Source of the DNA: Rubrimonas cliftonensis
GTDB lineage: Bacteria; Pseudomonadota; Alphaproteobacteria; Rhodobacterales; Rhodobacteraceae
Direction of reading: 5' to 3'
NCBI RefSeq assembly: GCF_900107585.1
Contig: NZ_FNQM01000002.1
Span: forward strand, 1-64,000
DNA: 64,000 nucleotides
The translations under genes and the position numbers were made by a program. The notes beneath the pieces are model-generated. The model saw only the letters and a list, made by a program, of their open reading frames with translations, was not told the origin of the DNA and searched no databases. Of the stretch, positions 41,309-53,349 are shown one piece after another (the first letter of the stretch is position 1; the number at the start of each line of letters is the position of its first letter).

Positions 41309-41312
<4 letters not shown>
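39675..41312 (-). CDS. Molybdopterin-binding and MobA-like nucleotidyltransferase fusion
   Basis: A 545-residue two-domain protein. The N-terminal part (to about residue 340) is MoaB/MoeA-like molybdopterin-binding, with MAATVKIIPYGAPRAAVEAV and FTLVLTASATSDRLDVGPAA. The C-terminal 200 residues are a MobA/MocA-type nucleotidyltransferase: LLLAAGASRRMAGRDKLMEE near residue 355, then ADAVLLALADMPEIGP and SGAPGHPVLFGRRFF. Such proteins add CMP or GMP to the molybdenum cofactor for xanthine/CO-dehydrogenase-type enzymes. The start is a GTG at 41312 overlapping the xdhC stop (GTGA). Confidence 0.88.
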
Positions 41313-42343
<1,031 letters not shown>

Positions 42344-42459
42344 GCGTGCTCCTCCGCAGCACATGGTAGTGTCTCGACGCGCCCGGCGCCATGTCCGCGC
42401 GGCGAGATGTCCTTCGCTGCGCCCTTCGCAGCGATGGAGCCGGCGGCGGGAGACGCGCC

Positions 42460-43014
42460 TCAGCCCTCCAGCCGCCAAAGCTCGGGATAGAGGGCGACGA
42501 CGCCGTGCTCATCCACCCGCAGGCGGGCCGTGTAGCCGTTGTCGGGCGAATCGTAGCGGTAGACGTCCTCCGCCTCGCGCGCATAGCGCTGACGCAGCGG
42601 CTTCAGCCGCCAGTCGCGCGGGTCGAGCCACGCCGCGACGCCGCCGCCCGCCGCGCCCACAGCCAGCCCCATCCGGCGGAGGGCGACGGTGTTGGTCGCC
42701 GGGGTGAAGCCGAGATCGACGTCCAGCGCGTCGGGCGGCGCATCGGTCGCGGCGCCGTCGACGGTCCAGCCCTCCGGTCCGCGGGCGATCTCGAAGCGGA
42801 GGTCGCGCCCGCCGACCCAGCCTTCGACCAGCGCGGCGCGTGAGCCGCCGTCGCGGTCGCATGTCACGCAATAGGCCATGCGCGCGTTCTCGCCGTTCTC
42901 GCGCCACACCGCGACGCCCTCCAGCACGAGGTCGTCGGGGCCGGCGCTGATGCGGCAGGCGTCCGCGCCCGGCGCGTCGAGCCGCCGCCACAGGACGGTG
43001 CGCTCAGCCCTCAT
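42460..43014 (-). CDS. Putative glycolipid-binding family protein (DUF1089)
   Basis: A 184-residue protein of the putative glycolipid-binding family (PF06475-like). Recognisable parts are VLWRRLDAPGADACRIS, AYCVTCDRDGGSRAALVEGW, VDLGFTPATNTVALRRMGL and the C-terminal AEDVYRYDSPDNGYTARLRV. No signal peptide is visible, so it is probably cytoplasmic. Its start overlaps the end of the vWA gene by 11 nt, so it is co-translated with a molybdenum-enzyme maturation gene, an unexplained pairing. Confidence 0.78.
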   Translation of the reverse strand: MRAERTVLWRRLDAPGADACRISAGPDDLVLEGVAVWRENGENARMAYCVTCDRDGGSRAALVEGWVGGRDLRFEIARGPEGWTVDGAATDAPPDALDVDLGFTPATNTVALRRMGLAVGAAGGGVAAWLDPRDWRLKPLRQRYAREAEDVYRYDSPDNGYTARLRVDEHGVVALYPELWRLEG

Positions 43015-44245
43015 CGAGCATCCGCATCAGCCGCGCCTTCTCGCCGACGTCGTCGGGCCGGGTCAGCGCCGAGGCCAGGGCGGCGATGCTGTCGATGCTG
43101 TGCGCCGCGCGAAAACTGTCCACGTTCGGCAGCAGCGCCCGCACCCCGCCCGCGCGCGGCGCGAAGCCGTCCCAGCGCAGCAGCGGGTTGAGCCAGATCA
43201 GCTTGCGGCAGGACAGGCGCAGCCGCTCCGCCTCCCTGGCGAGGATGGCGGGGTCCTCCCGGTCCAGCCCGTCGGTGATCAGCAGCACGACGGCGCCCTG
43301 GCCCAGCACCCGGCGCGACCAGTCGCGGTTGAAGGCGTGCAGGCAGGCCCCGATGCGCGTGCCGCCCTCCCAGTCCTGCGCCTCGCGTCCGGCGCGCTTC
43401 AGCGCCTCGTCGGCGTCGCGGCGGTGCAGGTGGCGCGTGACGTTGGTGAGCCGCGTGCCGAAGGTGAAGCTGTGGACATGCGCCCAGCCGGCCCCCTTCG
43501 CGTTGGAGGCGCCATGCAGGAAGTGCAGCAGCATCCGGCTGTAGGTCGCCATCGAGCCGGAGATGTCGCAGAGCGCCACGAGCGAGGGCCAGCGCTGGCG
43601 GCGCTCGCGCCGGGCGAGGTCGCGGATCTCGCCGTGGCGCATGGCCGCGCGCACCGTGCCGCGCCAGTCGGCGATGCGCCCGCGCGCGCTGGCGCGGGTG
43701 CGGCGCGACGCGATCGGCTGCACGGGCAGGGCGATGCGGGCGATCGCCAGCCGCGCCGCCTGCGCCTCGTCGGCGCTCATCTGGTCGAAGTCGCGCGCGC
43801 GCAGCCGCTCTTCGCCCGAGAAGGCTAGGGTGGCGTCGATCTCGATCTCCTCGCCATCCTCCGGCGGCGGGGGCGGCGGCTTGCGCGCGCCCTGCATCAG
43901 CGCCTCCATGGCGCGCATCTCGCCGGCCTGCTTCTCGCGGTCGCGCGGCGGCGCGCGCATCTGCGGCATCAGCGAGGCCATCATGCGCTCGATGAAGGCG
44001 GGGTCGCGCCAGAACAGGCCGAAGGTCGCGGCGAACACGGCGCGGTGCTCGGGGCGGGAGACGAAGCAGGCGGCGAGCGTGTGATAGAAGTCCTCGCGGC
44101 TGTCGAAGCCGGCCGCCTCGACGGCGCGGATCGCCTCGGTCACGCGGCCCGGACCCACCGGCAGCCCCGCGGCGCGCAGGGCGCGGGCGAAGTGGACGAT
44201 ATTCTCGCCCAGCCGGCCGTTCTTGGGGATCGCAATTTCGGCCAT
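43004..44245 (-). CDS. CoxE-like von Willebrand factor A protein
   Basis: A 413-residue VWA-domain protein of the CoxE type. The N-terminal region includes IVHFARALRAAGLPVGPGRV and TLAACFVSRPEHRAVF; an acidic/proline linker (KPPPPPPEDGEE) follows. The VWA domain near residue 250 has a MIDAS motif (VALCDISGSMATYS), GGTRIGACLHAF and LLITDGLDRED. CoxE proteins work with a MoxR-type AAA+ ATPase (CoxD) to build the metal centre of CO dehydrogenase-like enzymes; no such ATPase gene is in the window. The ATG at 44245 has GGCGGAGA upstream. Confidence 0.88.
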   Translation of the reverse strand: MAEIAIPKNGRLGENIVHFARALRAAGLPVGPGRVTEAIRAVEAAGFDSREDFYHTLAACFVSRPEHRAVFAATFGLFWRDPAFIERMMASLMPQMRAPPRDREKQAGEMRAMEALMQGARKPPPPPPEDGEEIEIDATLAFSGEERLRARDFDQMSADEAQAARLAIARIALPVQPIASRRTRASARGRIADWRGTVRAAMRHGEIRDLARRERRQRWPSLVALCDISGSMATYSRMLLHFLHGASNAKGAGWAHVHSFTFGTRLTNVTRHLHRRDADEALKRAGREAQDWEGGTRIGACLHAFNRDWSRRVLGQGAVVLLITDGLDREDPAILAREAERLRLSCRKLIWLNPLLRWDGFAPRAGGVRALLPNVDSFRAAHSIDSIAALASALTRPDDVGEKARLMRMLDEG

Positions 44246-44313
44246 CGGCTTCTCCGCCCGCTGAGGCTCGGAGTCTTGGTCGCGCCGACGTTGCGGCGCA
44301 AGGGCCGGGCAGG

Positions 44314-44922
44314 TCAGGCCGCGATGGCGGCCGCGCCCCGGTTCATCGCCGCAGCGAGCGCCGGGCGCGCCCGCACGCGGCCGAGATAGGCGCCGACGCT
44401 GCCGCCCGGCAGATCGAACTTCGCGCTCTCGGCCCAGCCGGCGCAGTGGCCGAGCAGCAGGTCGGGCACCGTGAAGGCGTCGCCGGTGACGAAGGGCGCG
44501 TCGCCCAGACGGCGCTCCAGCGTCTCCATCGCGCGGGCGAACTCGGCGCGGCAGGTCTCCTTCACCGCGGGCACGCGCAGGGCCTCCGGCAGCGCGAAGC
44601 TGTGCTTGCCCGCGGTCCACAGCGCGCCCTCGATCTCGTCGACGCAGAACTGGGTGAAACTGTCCTGACGCGCGCGCGCCAGCGTTCCGGCGGGCGCGGT
44701 CAGCGCGCCGGCGCGATCCGCCAGATACTGCACGATCGCGACCGAATCGGTTATCGCCTCGCCATCCACGACCAGCACCGGGATCTTCCCAGCGTCATTC
44801 ACCGCGAAGGCTGTTTCGGAGCGGGGCAGGGCGGGGTCGTAGTCGCAGCTCTCGCCGAGTTCCTCAAGCATCCAGAGCACGCGCATGGCGCGAGATCGCG
44901 GATGACCGACAAGTCTGAGCAT
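44314..44922 (-). CDS. Glutathione S-transferase family protein
   Basis: A 202-residue GST with an N-terminal thioredoxin-like domain (MLRLVGHPRSRAMRVLWMLE, then GKIPVLVVDGEAITDSVAIV with the cis-Pro and the Glu/Asp-Ser glutathione-binding pair) and an all-helical C-terminal domain (TGDAFTVPDLLLGHCAGWAE). The catalytic residue is likely Ser10 or a nearby Arg; the substrate is unknown. It lies 68 nt upstream of the vWA gene in the same direction. Confidence 0.88.
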   Translation of the reverse strand: MLRLVGHPRSRAMRVLWMLEELGESCDYDPALPRSETAFAVNDAGKIPVLVVDGEAITDSVAIVQYLADRAGALTAPAGTLARARQDSFTQFCVDEIEGALWTAGKHSFALPEALRVPAVKETCRAEFARAMETLERRLGDAPFVTGDAFTVPDLLLGHCAGWAESAKFDLPGGSVGAYLGRVRARPALAAAMNRGAAAIAA

Positions 44923-44961
44923 CGTCCGCGCCGGATTGGGAGATTCGCTCTACGGTGGGCG

Positions 44962-45066
44962 TCAGCGACGCTCGCGCGACTTGACCCTTACGGGGATCGG
45001 CTGAGGCGCGGGCGACGGCAGAAGGTCATCGAGAAACTCGGCGAGGGCCTCGAGGATCTTTTTCAC
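44962..45066 (-). CDS. Candidate 34-residue small protein
   Basis: A short frame in an otherwise empty 289-bp gap. It starts with GTG at 45066, with GGAAGGGAG about 7 nt upstream, a much better ribosome binding site than most in the window. The predicted peptide has an amphipathic helix (KKILEALAEFLDDLL), a Pro-rich middle (PSPAPQPIPV) and a basic end (RVKSRERR), which is more protein-like than chance reading. It has no recognisable family. It is upstream of, and in the same direction as, the GST and molybdenum-enzyme maturation genes. Confidence 0.4.
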   Translation of the reverse strand: MKKILEALAEFLDDLLPSPAPQPIPVRVKSRERR

Positions 45067-45211
45067 AACGCAGCTCCCTTCCCACGGACAGCATCTGACA
45101 AGCGTCCACCCGACATGTTACTTAGTCCTTAAGCCCGCATGAGCAAGCAGCGCTGGCCGAAACGATACCCGGTCGCGGCTCTGCGTCAACTGCGACGGAT
45201 CGGCGACGGCC

Positions 45212-46300
45212 TCAGCTCAGCCGCGCGCAGGCGAGGCCGTCGTCGCGGAACAGGTGGCAGAGCGCGCCGTCGAGCCCGAGCACCGCCTGTCCGCCCTCGC
45301 GCGCCTGCGCGTCGCCGGGGGCGCGGGCGATCATCCGCTGGCCGTCCGGCAGAACGACATGCATGAGATGGCTCTCGCCCAGCTGCTCCACCACGTCGAC
45401 CTTGCCCTCGACTCCGACGCCGCCGTTCGCCGCGCCCATGTGCTCGGGCCTGATCCCCAGAGTGACCGGCTCACCCTCGACGACCCCCTCCGCCGAGACC
45501 CGTGCGGTCACTTCGCCGCCGCCGGGAAGGGCGCAGCGCACGCCGTCCGGTCCCGTTCCCGTCGCACGGGTCTTGATGAAATTCATCTGGGGCGAGCCGA
45601 TGAAACCCGCGACGAACAGGTTGCGGGGGTGATGGTAGAGCCTCAGCGGCGCGCCGACCTGCTCCACCTCGCCAGCGCGCAGCACCACGATCTTGTCGGC
45701 CAGCGTCATCGCCTCGACCTGATCATGCGTGACGTAGATCATGGTCGCCGCCATGTCCTGGTGCAGCTTGGCGATCTCGATGCGGGTCTGCACCCTCAGC
45801 GCCGCGTCGAGGTTGGAGAGCGGCTCGTCGAACAGGAACACCTTGGGGTCGCGAACGATGGCGCGGCCGATCGCGACGCGCTGGCGCTGGCCGCCCGACA
45901 GGTCCTTTGGCAGCCGGTCGAGCAGGGGCGTGAGTTCGAGGATGCCCGCGGCCTTCTCCACCGCCTGCTTCACCGCGTCGTCGCCGCCGCCGGCGAGCCG
46001 CAGCCCGAAGGCGATGTTCTCGAACACCGTCATGTGCGGGTAGAGCGCATAGCTCTGGAAAACCATCGAGATGCCACGCTTCGCCGGCGGCAGGGCGTTC
46101 ACGCGCTTGCCGTCGATCAGCAAATCGCCGCTCGTGATGTCCTCCAGCCCGGCGATGAGACGCAGCAGGGTGGACTTGCCGCAGCCCGAGGGGCCGACGA
46201 ACACGACGAACTCGCGGTCGCGGATCTCGAGGTTCACGCCGTGGATCGTCTCGACCTTGCCGAAGGATTTTCGGACGTTCTTCAGCAGAACCTCGGCCAT
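45212..46300 (-). CDS. aglK: Alpha-glucoside/trehalose ABC transporter ATP-binding protein
   Basis: A 362-residue ATPase of the MalK/UgpC type with a C-terminal TOBE regulatory domain. Walker A is GPSGCGKST near residue 37, the signature [16 protein letters not shown], Walker B VFLFDEPLSNLD, and the switch His in YVTHDQVEAMTLA. The TOBE part includes VTLGIRPEHMGA. The ATG at 46300 has GGGGAG 6 nt upstream. It is last in the E-F-G-A-K operon. Confidence 0.9.
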   Translation of the reverse strand: MAEVLLKNVRKSFGKVETIHGVNLEIRDREFVVFVGPSGCGKSTLLRLIAGLEDITSGDLLIDGKRVNALPPAKRGISMVFQSYALYPHMTVFENIAFGLRLAGGGDDAVKQAVEKAAGILELTPLLDRLPKDLSGGQRQRVAIGRAIVRDPKVFLFDEPLSNLDAALRVQTRIEIAKLHQDMAATMIYVTHDQVEAMTLADKIVVLRAGEVEQVGAPLRLYHHPRNLFVAGFIGSPQMNFIKTRATGTGPDGVRCALPGGGEVTARVSAEGVVEGEPVTLGIRPEHMGAANGGVGVEGKVDVVEQLGESHLMHVVLPDGQRMIARAPGDAQAREGGQAVLGLDGALCHLFRDDGLACARLS

Positions 46301-46322
46301 CACTCACTCCCCGTCGTTCTGT

Positions 46323-47984
<1,662 letters not shown>

Positions 47985-47990
47985 CGCGGT

Positions 47991-48817
<827 letters not shown>

Positions 48818-48821
<4 letters not shown>

Positions 48822-49783
48822 CGCGGGTCTCCCCCCAGCTTCACCTTGCCGATGGTGATGGTGGCCAGCGTCAGCGCCGCGATGATGAGAAACAGCATGG
48901 TCGAGGCGGCGGAGCCGTAGCCGACGTCCTGGAAGTCCACCAGCTGCTGCCGGGCGTAGACCGACATCGTCATGGTGTCCTGCGAGTTCGACGTGAGCAC
49001 ATAGATCAGGTCGAAGATGCGCAAGCTGTCCAGCGCGCGGAAGATCACCGCCACCATCACCGCCGGATAGACGAGCGGCAGCGTGACCTTGAAGAACACC
49101 CGCACCGGGTGCACCCCGTCCACCCGCGCGGCCTCGTAGCAGTCGCTGGGCAGCATCTGCAGGCCGGCGAGGATCAGCAGCGCCATGAAGGGCGTCGTCT
49201 TCCAGACGTCCACGATGATGACGGCGAGCATCGCGGTGTCTGGGCTGGCGGTCCACGCCACCGGCTCCGCGAGCAGGCCGAGCGTCATGCCGAGGTCGTT
49301 GAGCATCCCGAACTGGTCGTGCAGCATCCAGCCCCACATCTTGGCGCTCACGATGGTCGGGATCGCCCAGGGAATGAGGATGGCGGCGCGCACCCAGCCG
49401 CGGCCGGGGAACTTCACGTTCAGCGCCAGCGCCACGATCATGCCGAGGACCGTCTCCAGGCTGACCGAAACGAAGGTGAAGTAGAGCGTGTTCCAGACCG
49501 CGGTCCACCAGTTCGCGTCGGACAGCAGGCCGCCCCATTCGCTGTTGTAGAAATTGTCGACGCCGACGAAGCCGTAGTTGCCGATGTCCGACAGGCTGGC
49601 GTCGGTGAAGCTGAACCAGATGGTGCGGATCAGCGGCCAGCCGGCCACGAGAAACAGCACCACCACCATGGGCGCCAGAAACAGCAGCGCCGAGCGCACC
49701 TTCGCGCGTGAAAGTTCGCTGCCTTCGCCGCCTGTCCGCGCCCGTTCTGGCGCGGCGGCGTGCAGGTTCGCGGCTTCGGCCAT
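48818..49783 (-). CDS. aglF: Carbohydrate ABC transporter permease (MalF type)
   Basis: A 321-residue permease. A charged N-terminus of about 28 residues precedes the first helix (LLFLAPMVVVLFLVAGWPLI). The coupling loop YEAARVDGVHPVRVFFKVTL lies near residue 240. It is 76 nt from the binding-protein gene and overlaps aglG. Confidence 0.92.
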
Positions 49784-49859
49784 CGTCGCGTCTCCCCCCC
49801 CAAGGCCGCGCGCCCCGGGCGATCTTGCGCCGCCCGGGGCCGTTATCGGTCGCGTCGCG

Positions 49860-51134
49860 TCACCAGCCGCGGCGCTTGACCCCGTTCAGCTCGCCCTCCA
49901 GCGCGGCGAGCGCCGACTGCGCGTCGGAGCGGCCGCTCAGCACGTTGTGGGCGGCGTTCCAGAACGCGCTCGACACGCGGTTGTACTTCTCGCCGGTCAC
50001 GCGCGAGGGGCGCGCCACCGCATTCGTGAAGGTGTCGTAGAGGTCGCCGAAGAACGGCACGGCGGCGAGCACCTCCTCGTCCCGATAGAGCTCGGCGATG
50101 GTCGGGTTGTAGGACGCCTTGATCGCCCGGCGCTTCTGCTCCTTGTAGGAGGTCAGATACATCACGAGGTCGGCGGCGATCTCGGGATTGGCCGAGTAGC
50201 GCGATACAGCGAGCTGCCAGCCGCCCAGCGTGCCGGTGTACTGGCCCTCTTCGCCGCCCTTCGGCAGCGCCACGACGCCCACCTTGCCCTTGATCGGGCT
50301 GTCGTCGGAGTTGGCGAGCGACCACGCATAGGGCCAGTTGCGCATGAACACGGCGTTGCCCGACTGGAACACGCCCCGCGCCTCCTCCTCGGCGTAGTTC
50401 AGCACGCCCTCCGGGGTGATCTCGCCGACCCAGCTTCCGGCGAGGTCGAGCGCCCTGACCGCCTGCGGATTGTTCACCGTGATGTCGCCGTTCCCGTCGA
50501 CGATCGTGCCGCCGCGGTAGGCGTGCAGCCACTCCAGCGCGTCGCAGGTCAGACCCTCATAGGCCCGGCCCTGGAAGACGAAGCCCCAGATGTCGTCGTC
50601 GCCCGCGGCGCGCTCGGCGTCCATCACGAGCTTCGCCGTCTCGGTGAGGTCTTCCCACGTCTCGGGCACGTCGCGACCATGCTTCTCCAGCAGGTCGCGG
50701 CGGTAATAGAGCACGCCGGCGTCAGTGTACCACGGCATCGCCTTGAGCGCGCCGTCCACCGTGTTGTTGGCGATGATCGCCGGGAAGTGCCCGTCCTCGG
50801 CGCCGTCCGAATACTGCGACAGGTCGATGAAGTGCGCGCCGAGGATGCCTGGCCAGATCACGTCGATCTGGAACACGTCGATATCCTTCGCGCCGGCGGC
50901 GAGAAGTTGCTGATAAAGCGCCAGACGCTCGGTCGTGGAGTTCGGCGTCGAGACCACCGTGACGCTGTGGCCGGTCTCCGCCTCCCACGCCCTCACCCCT
51001 TCCTCGCAGAGCGCGAGTTCGGCGCCGACGGCCCCGCAGGAAATCGACAGGTCCGCAGCTTCGGCGGCAAGGGGCGCGGCGGACGCGCCGGCGACGAATA
51101 CGGCCGCGGCGGCCGCGAACGATGCGGGTTTCAT
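49860..51134 (-). CDS. aglE: Trehalose/alpha-glucoside periplasmic binding protein (ThuE/AglE-like)
   Basis: A 424-residue solute-binding protein with a signal peptide (residues 1-27, ending AAEA). The mature start DLSISCGAVGAELALCEEG and the stretch VVSTPNSTTERLALYQQLL with DVFQIDVIWPGILGAHFIDL closely recall ThuE of Sinorhizobium, a trehalose/maltose binder; operon order matches aglEFGAK. Substrate is therefore trehalose, maltose or related alpha-glucosides. The ATG at 51134 has GGAGAGGAGA upstream. No LacI-type regulator gene is adjacent. Confidence 0.9.
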   Translation of the reverse strand: MKPASFAAAAAVFVAGASAAPLAAEAADLSISCGAVGAELALCEEGVRAWEAETGHSVTVVSTPNSTTERLALYQQLLAAGAKDIDVFQIDVIWPGILGAHFIDLSQYSDGAEDGHFPAIIANNTVDGALKAMPWYTDAGVLYYRRDLLEKHGRDVPETWEDLTETAKLVMDAERAAGDDDIWGFVFQGRAYEGLTCDALEWLHAYRGGTIVDGNGDITVNNPQAVRALDLAGSWVGEITPEGVLNYAEEEARGVFQSGNAVFMRNWPYAWSLANSDDSPIKGKVGVVALPKGGEEGQYTGTLGGWQLAVSRYSANPEIAADLVMYLTSYKEQKRRAIKASYNPTIAELYRDEEVLAAVPFFGDLYDTFTNAVARPSRVTGEKYNRVSSAFWNAAHNVLSGRSDAQSALAALEGELNGVKRRGW

Positions 51135-51358
51135 GGACTTCTCCTCTCCCGGTCGGTCGCGCGCCCGCTGGTCGATGGGCGCGTCTTTCGTGTTGCTTAT
51201 CAACCTACAGAGGCGCCGCACCGGGTCAACCCCAAGGGGTGAACCGGTTCCAGCCTTGTCCCGGCGTCGCCGGTGCGGCAGACTGCGGCGGCGTCCGGCA
51301 TCGGCCACGCTCGCGCGACGGCGCCGCATGGCGCGAGGGCTGGAGGGAGGCCACCGGG

Positions 51359-53287
51359 GTGGACGGACCGCTGCGCACACCGATTATCGCGCTGCTCGCC
51401 ATGCTGGCGGCCACGCCGGCCGCCGCGCAGGAAATCGCCGACCGCATCTGGTTCGGCGGGCCGATCCTGACCATGGAGGACGGCGCGATGCGCGCCGAGG
51501 CGCTCGCCGAGAAGGGCGGGGTGATCCTCGCCGTCGGTTCCGAGGCTTCGGTGGCGACCCATCGCGGCGCCGGCACCCGGATGATCGACCTCGCCGGCCG
51601 CACGATGCTGCCGGGCTTCGTGGACGCGCACGGACATGTCTTCGCGATCGGGCTGCAGGCCTTGTCGGCGAACCTTCTCGCGCCGCCCGACGGGTCGGTG
51701 ACGGATATCGCGGCGCTTCAGGCGACGCTCGGCGATTGGGCCGCGGCCCACCCCGAGCGGGTGGCGCGCGCCGGCCTGATCCTCGGCTTCGGCTATGACG
51801 ACGCCCAGCTCGCCGAACTGCGCCACCCCACGCGCGAGGCGCTGGACGCCGTCTCGACCGAGACGCCGGTCTACGTGATCCACCAGTCGGGCCATATCGG
51901 CGTCGCCAACAGCGCGGCGCTGGCGGCGGCGGGCGTCGACGCCGCCAGCGTCGATCCCGCGGGCGGCGTGATCCGGCGCCGCGGCGACGGCCAGCCGGAC
52001 GGCGTGCTGGAGGAGGCCGCCCATTTCGCCGCGCTGATGCGGCTGATCGGCGAGCTCGACGCCGATGCGGGCCGCGCGATCTTCCGCGCCGGGACCGAGC
52101 TGATCGCCTCGTTCGGCTACACCACCGCGCAGGAGGGCCGCGCCACTCCGGGCGCCGCCCGGCTGATGCAGGCGGTCGCGCGCGAGGAGGGCCTCGCCAT
52201 CGACGTGGTCGCCTATCCCGACGTGCTGCTCGACCGCGACTTCATCGCCGGCGCGGTCTCGCGCGACTACGCGCACGGCTTCCGGGTCGGCGGCGCGAAG
52301 CTGACCATCGACGGCTCGCCGCAAGGCTTCACCGCGCTGCGCGACCGTCCCTATCACGCCCCGCCTTCGGGCTTGCGGGCCGACTACCGCGGCTACGCCG
52401 CGGTGACGCCGGAGCAGGTGTTCGACGCGGTGGACTGGGCGTTCGGCGCCGACATCCAACTGCTGACGCACGCCAACGGCGAGGGCGCCGCCGACCTGCT
52501 GATCGCCGCGATCCGCACCGCGACCGCCGCGCATGGCCGGGCCGACCGCCGGCCGGTCCTGATCCACGGCCAGTTCCAGCGCGAGGACCAGGTCGACGCC
52601 TTCGTGGCGCTTGGGGTGTTTCCGTCCCTGTTTCCGATGCACACGTTCTACTGGGGCGACTGGCACCGCGAGCGCACCGTCGGTCCGGCGCTGGTCGACG
52701 ACATCTCGCCCACCGGCTGGTACCGCGCGCGCGGCGCGATGTTCTCCACCCACCATGACGCGCCGGTGGCCTTCCCGGACTCGATGCGGGTGCTCGACGC
52801 GACGGTGACGCGGCGCTCGCGCTCGGGCGACGTCATCGGCCCCGACCAGCGCGTGGACGTGATCACCGCGCTCAAGGCGATGACGATCTGGCCCGCGTTC
52901 CAGCATTTCGATGAGGACCGGAAGGGCTCGCTCGCGCCCGGCAAGCTCGCCGACCTCGTGGTGCTGTCCGGCGACCCGACCGCGGTGGACCCCGAGACGC
53001 TCGACGCCCTGCGCGTCGTCGAGACGATCAAGGCCGGCCGCACCATCTTCGCCGCGCCGCCGCCGGCGGACCGGCGCGGCGCGCTGGGGTTCCGCCCGGG
53101 GCGCGACGGCGCCGACCCGTTCGCCGCTTTCCTGCGCGGCGCGGCGGCTGCGCGCGACGCCGCCGGACTTGGCGGCGGGCCGCTGGCGCGGGCGATGCGC
53201 CGCGCGGCGGCGGCCGGCCCGCATGACGCCGCCTGCGTCGCCGGCGTCCTGTCCGACGCGCTCGCCCTGTCGGCCGCGGCGCGCTGA
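51359..53287 (+). CDS. Exported amidohydrolase (YtcJ-like)
   Basis: A 642-residue metal-dependent hydrolase of the YtcJ-type amidohydrolase_3 family with a signal peptide (residues 1-22, ending AAAQ). The HxH motif is in MLPGFVDAHGHVFAIG, the bridging Lys in GGAKLTIDGSPQGFTA, the metal His residues in LTHANGEGA and LIHGQFQRED, and the catalytic Asp in STHHDAPVAFPDS. The start is the GTG at 51359, with GGAGGGAGG about 8 nt upstream; the frame extending to 51122 crosses the aglE start and is not supported. The substrate is unknown; activity would be periplasmic. It is divergent from the sugar operon. Confidence 0.88.
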   Translation: MDGPLRTPIIALLAMLAATPAAAQEIADRIWFGGPILTMEDGAMRAEALAEKGGVILAVGSEASVATHRGAGTRMIDLAGRTMLPGFVDAHGHVFAIGLQALSANLLAPPDGSVTDIAALQATLGDWAAAHPERVARAGLILGFGYDDAQLAELRHPTREALDAVSTETPVYVIHQSGHIGVANSAALAAAGVDAASVDPAGGVIRRRGDGQPDGVLEEAAHFAALMRLIGELDADAGRAIFRAGTELIASFGYTTAQEGRATPGAARLMQAVAREEGLAIDVVAYPDVLLDRDFIAGAVSRDYAHGFRVGGAKLTIDGSPQGFTALRDRPYHAPPSGLRADYRGYAAVTPEQVFDAVDWAFGADIQLLTHANGEGAADLLIAAIRTATAAHGRADRRPVLIHGQFQREDQVDAFVALGVFPSLFPMHTFYWGDWHRERTVGPALVDDISPTGWYRARGAMFSTHHDAPVAFPDSMRVLDATVTRRSRSGDVIGPDQRVDVITALKAMTIWPAFQHFDEDRKGSLAPGKLADLVVLSGDPTAVDPETLDALRVVETIKAGRTIFAAPPPADRRGALGFRPGRDGADPFAAFLRGAAAARDAAGLGGGPLARAMRRAAAAGPHDAACVAGVLSDALALSAAAR

Positions 53288-53349
53288 GGCGCGGGGCGCG
53301 CGGCGGCGCCGCGTGGGAGAACCCAGCCGGCGCCGCTCGAACCCGCCGC

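Noticed and set aside
51192-51204. GTTG-5-CAAC inverted repeat upstream of aglE, possible LacI-type operator
   Set aside because: The arms are only 4 bp, common by chance; no adjacent LacI gene supports it.
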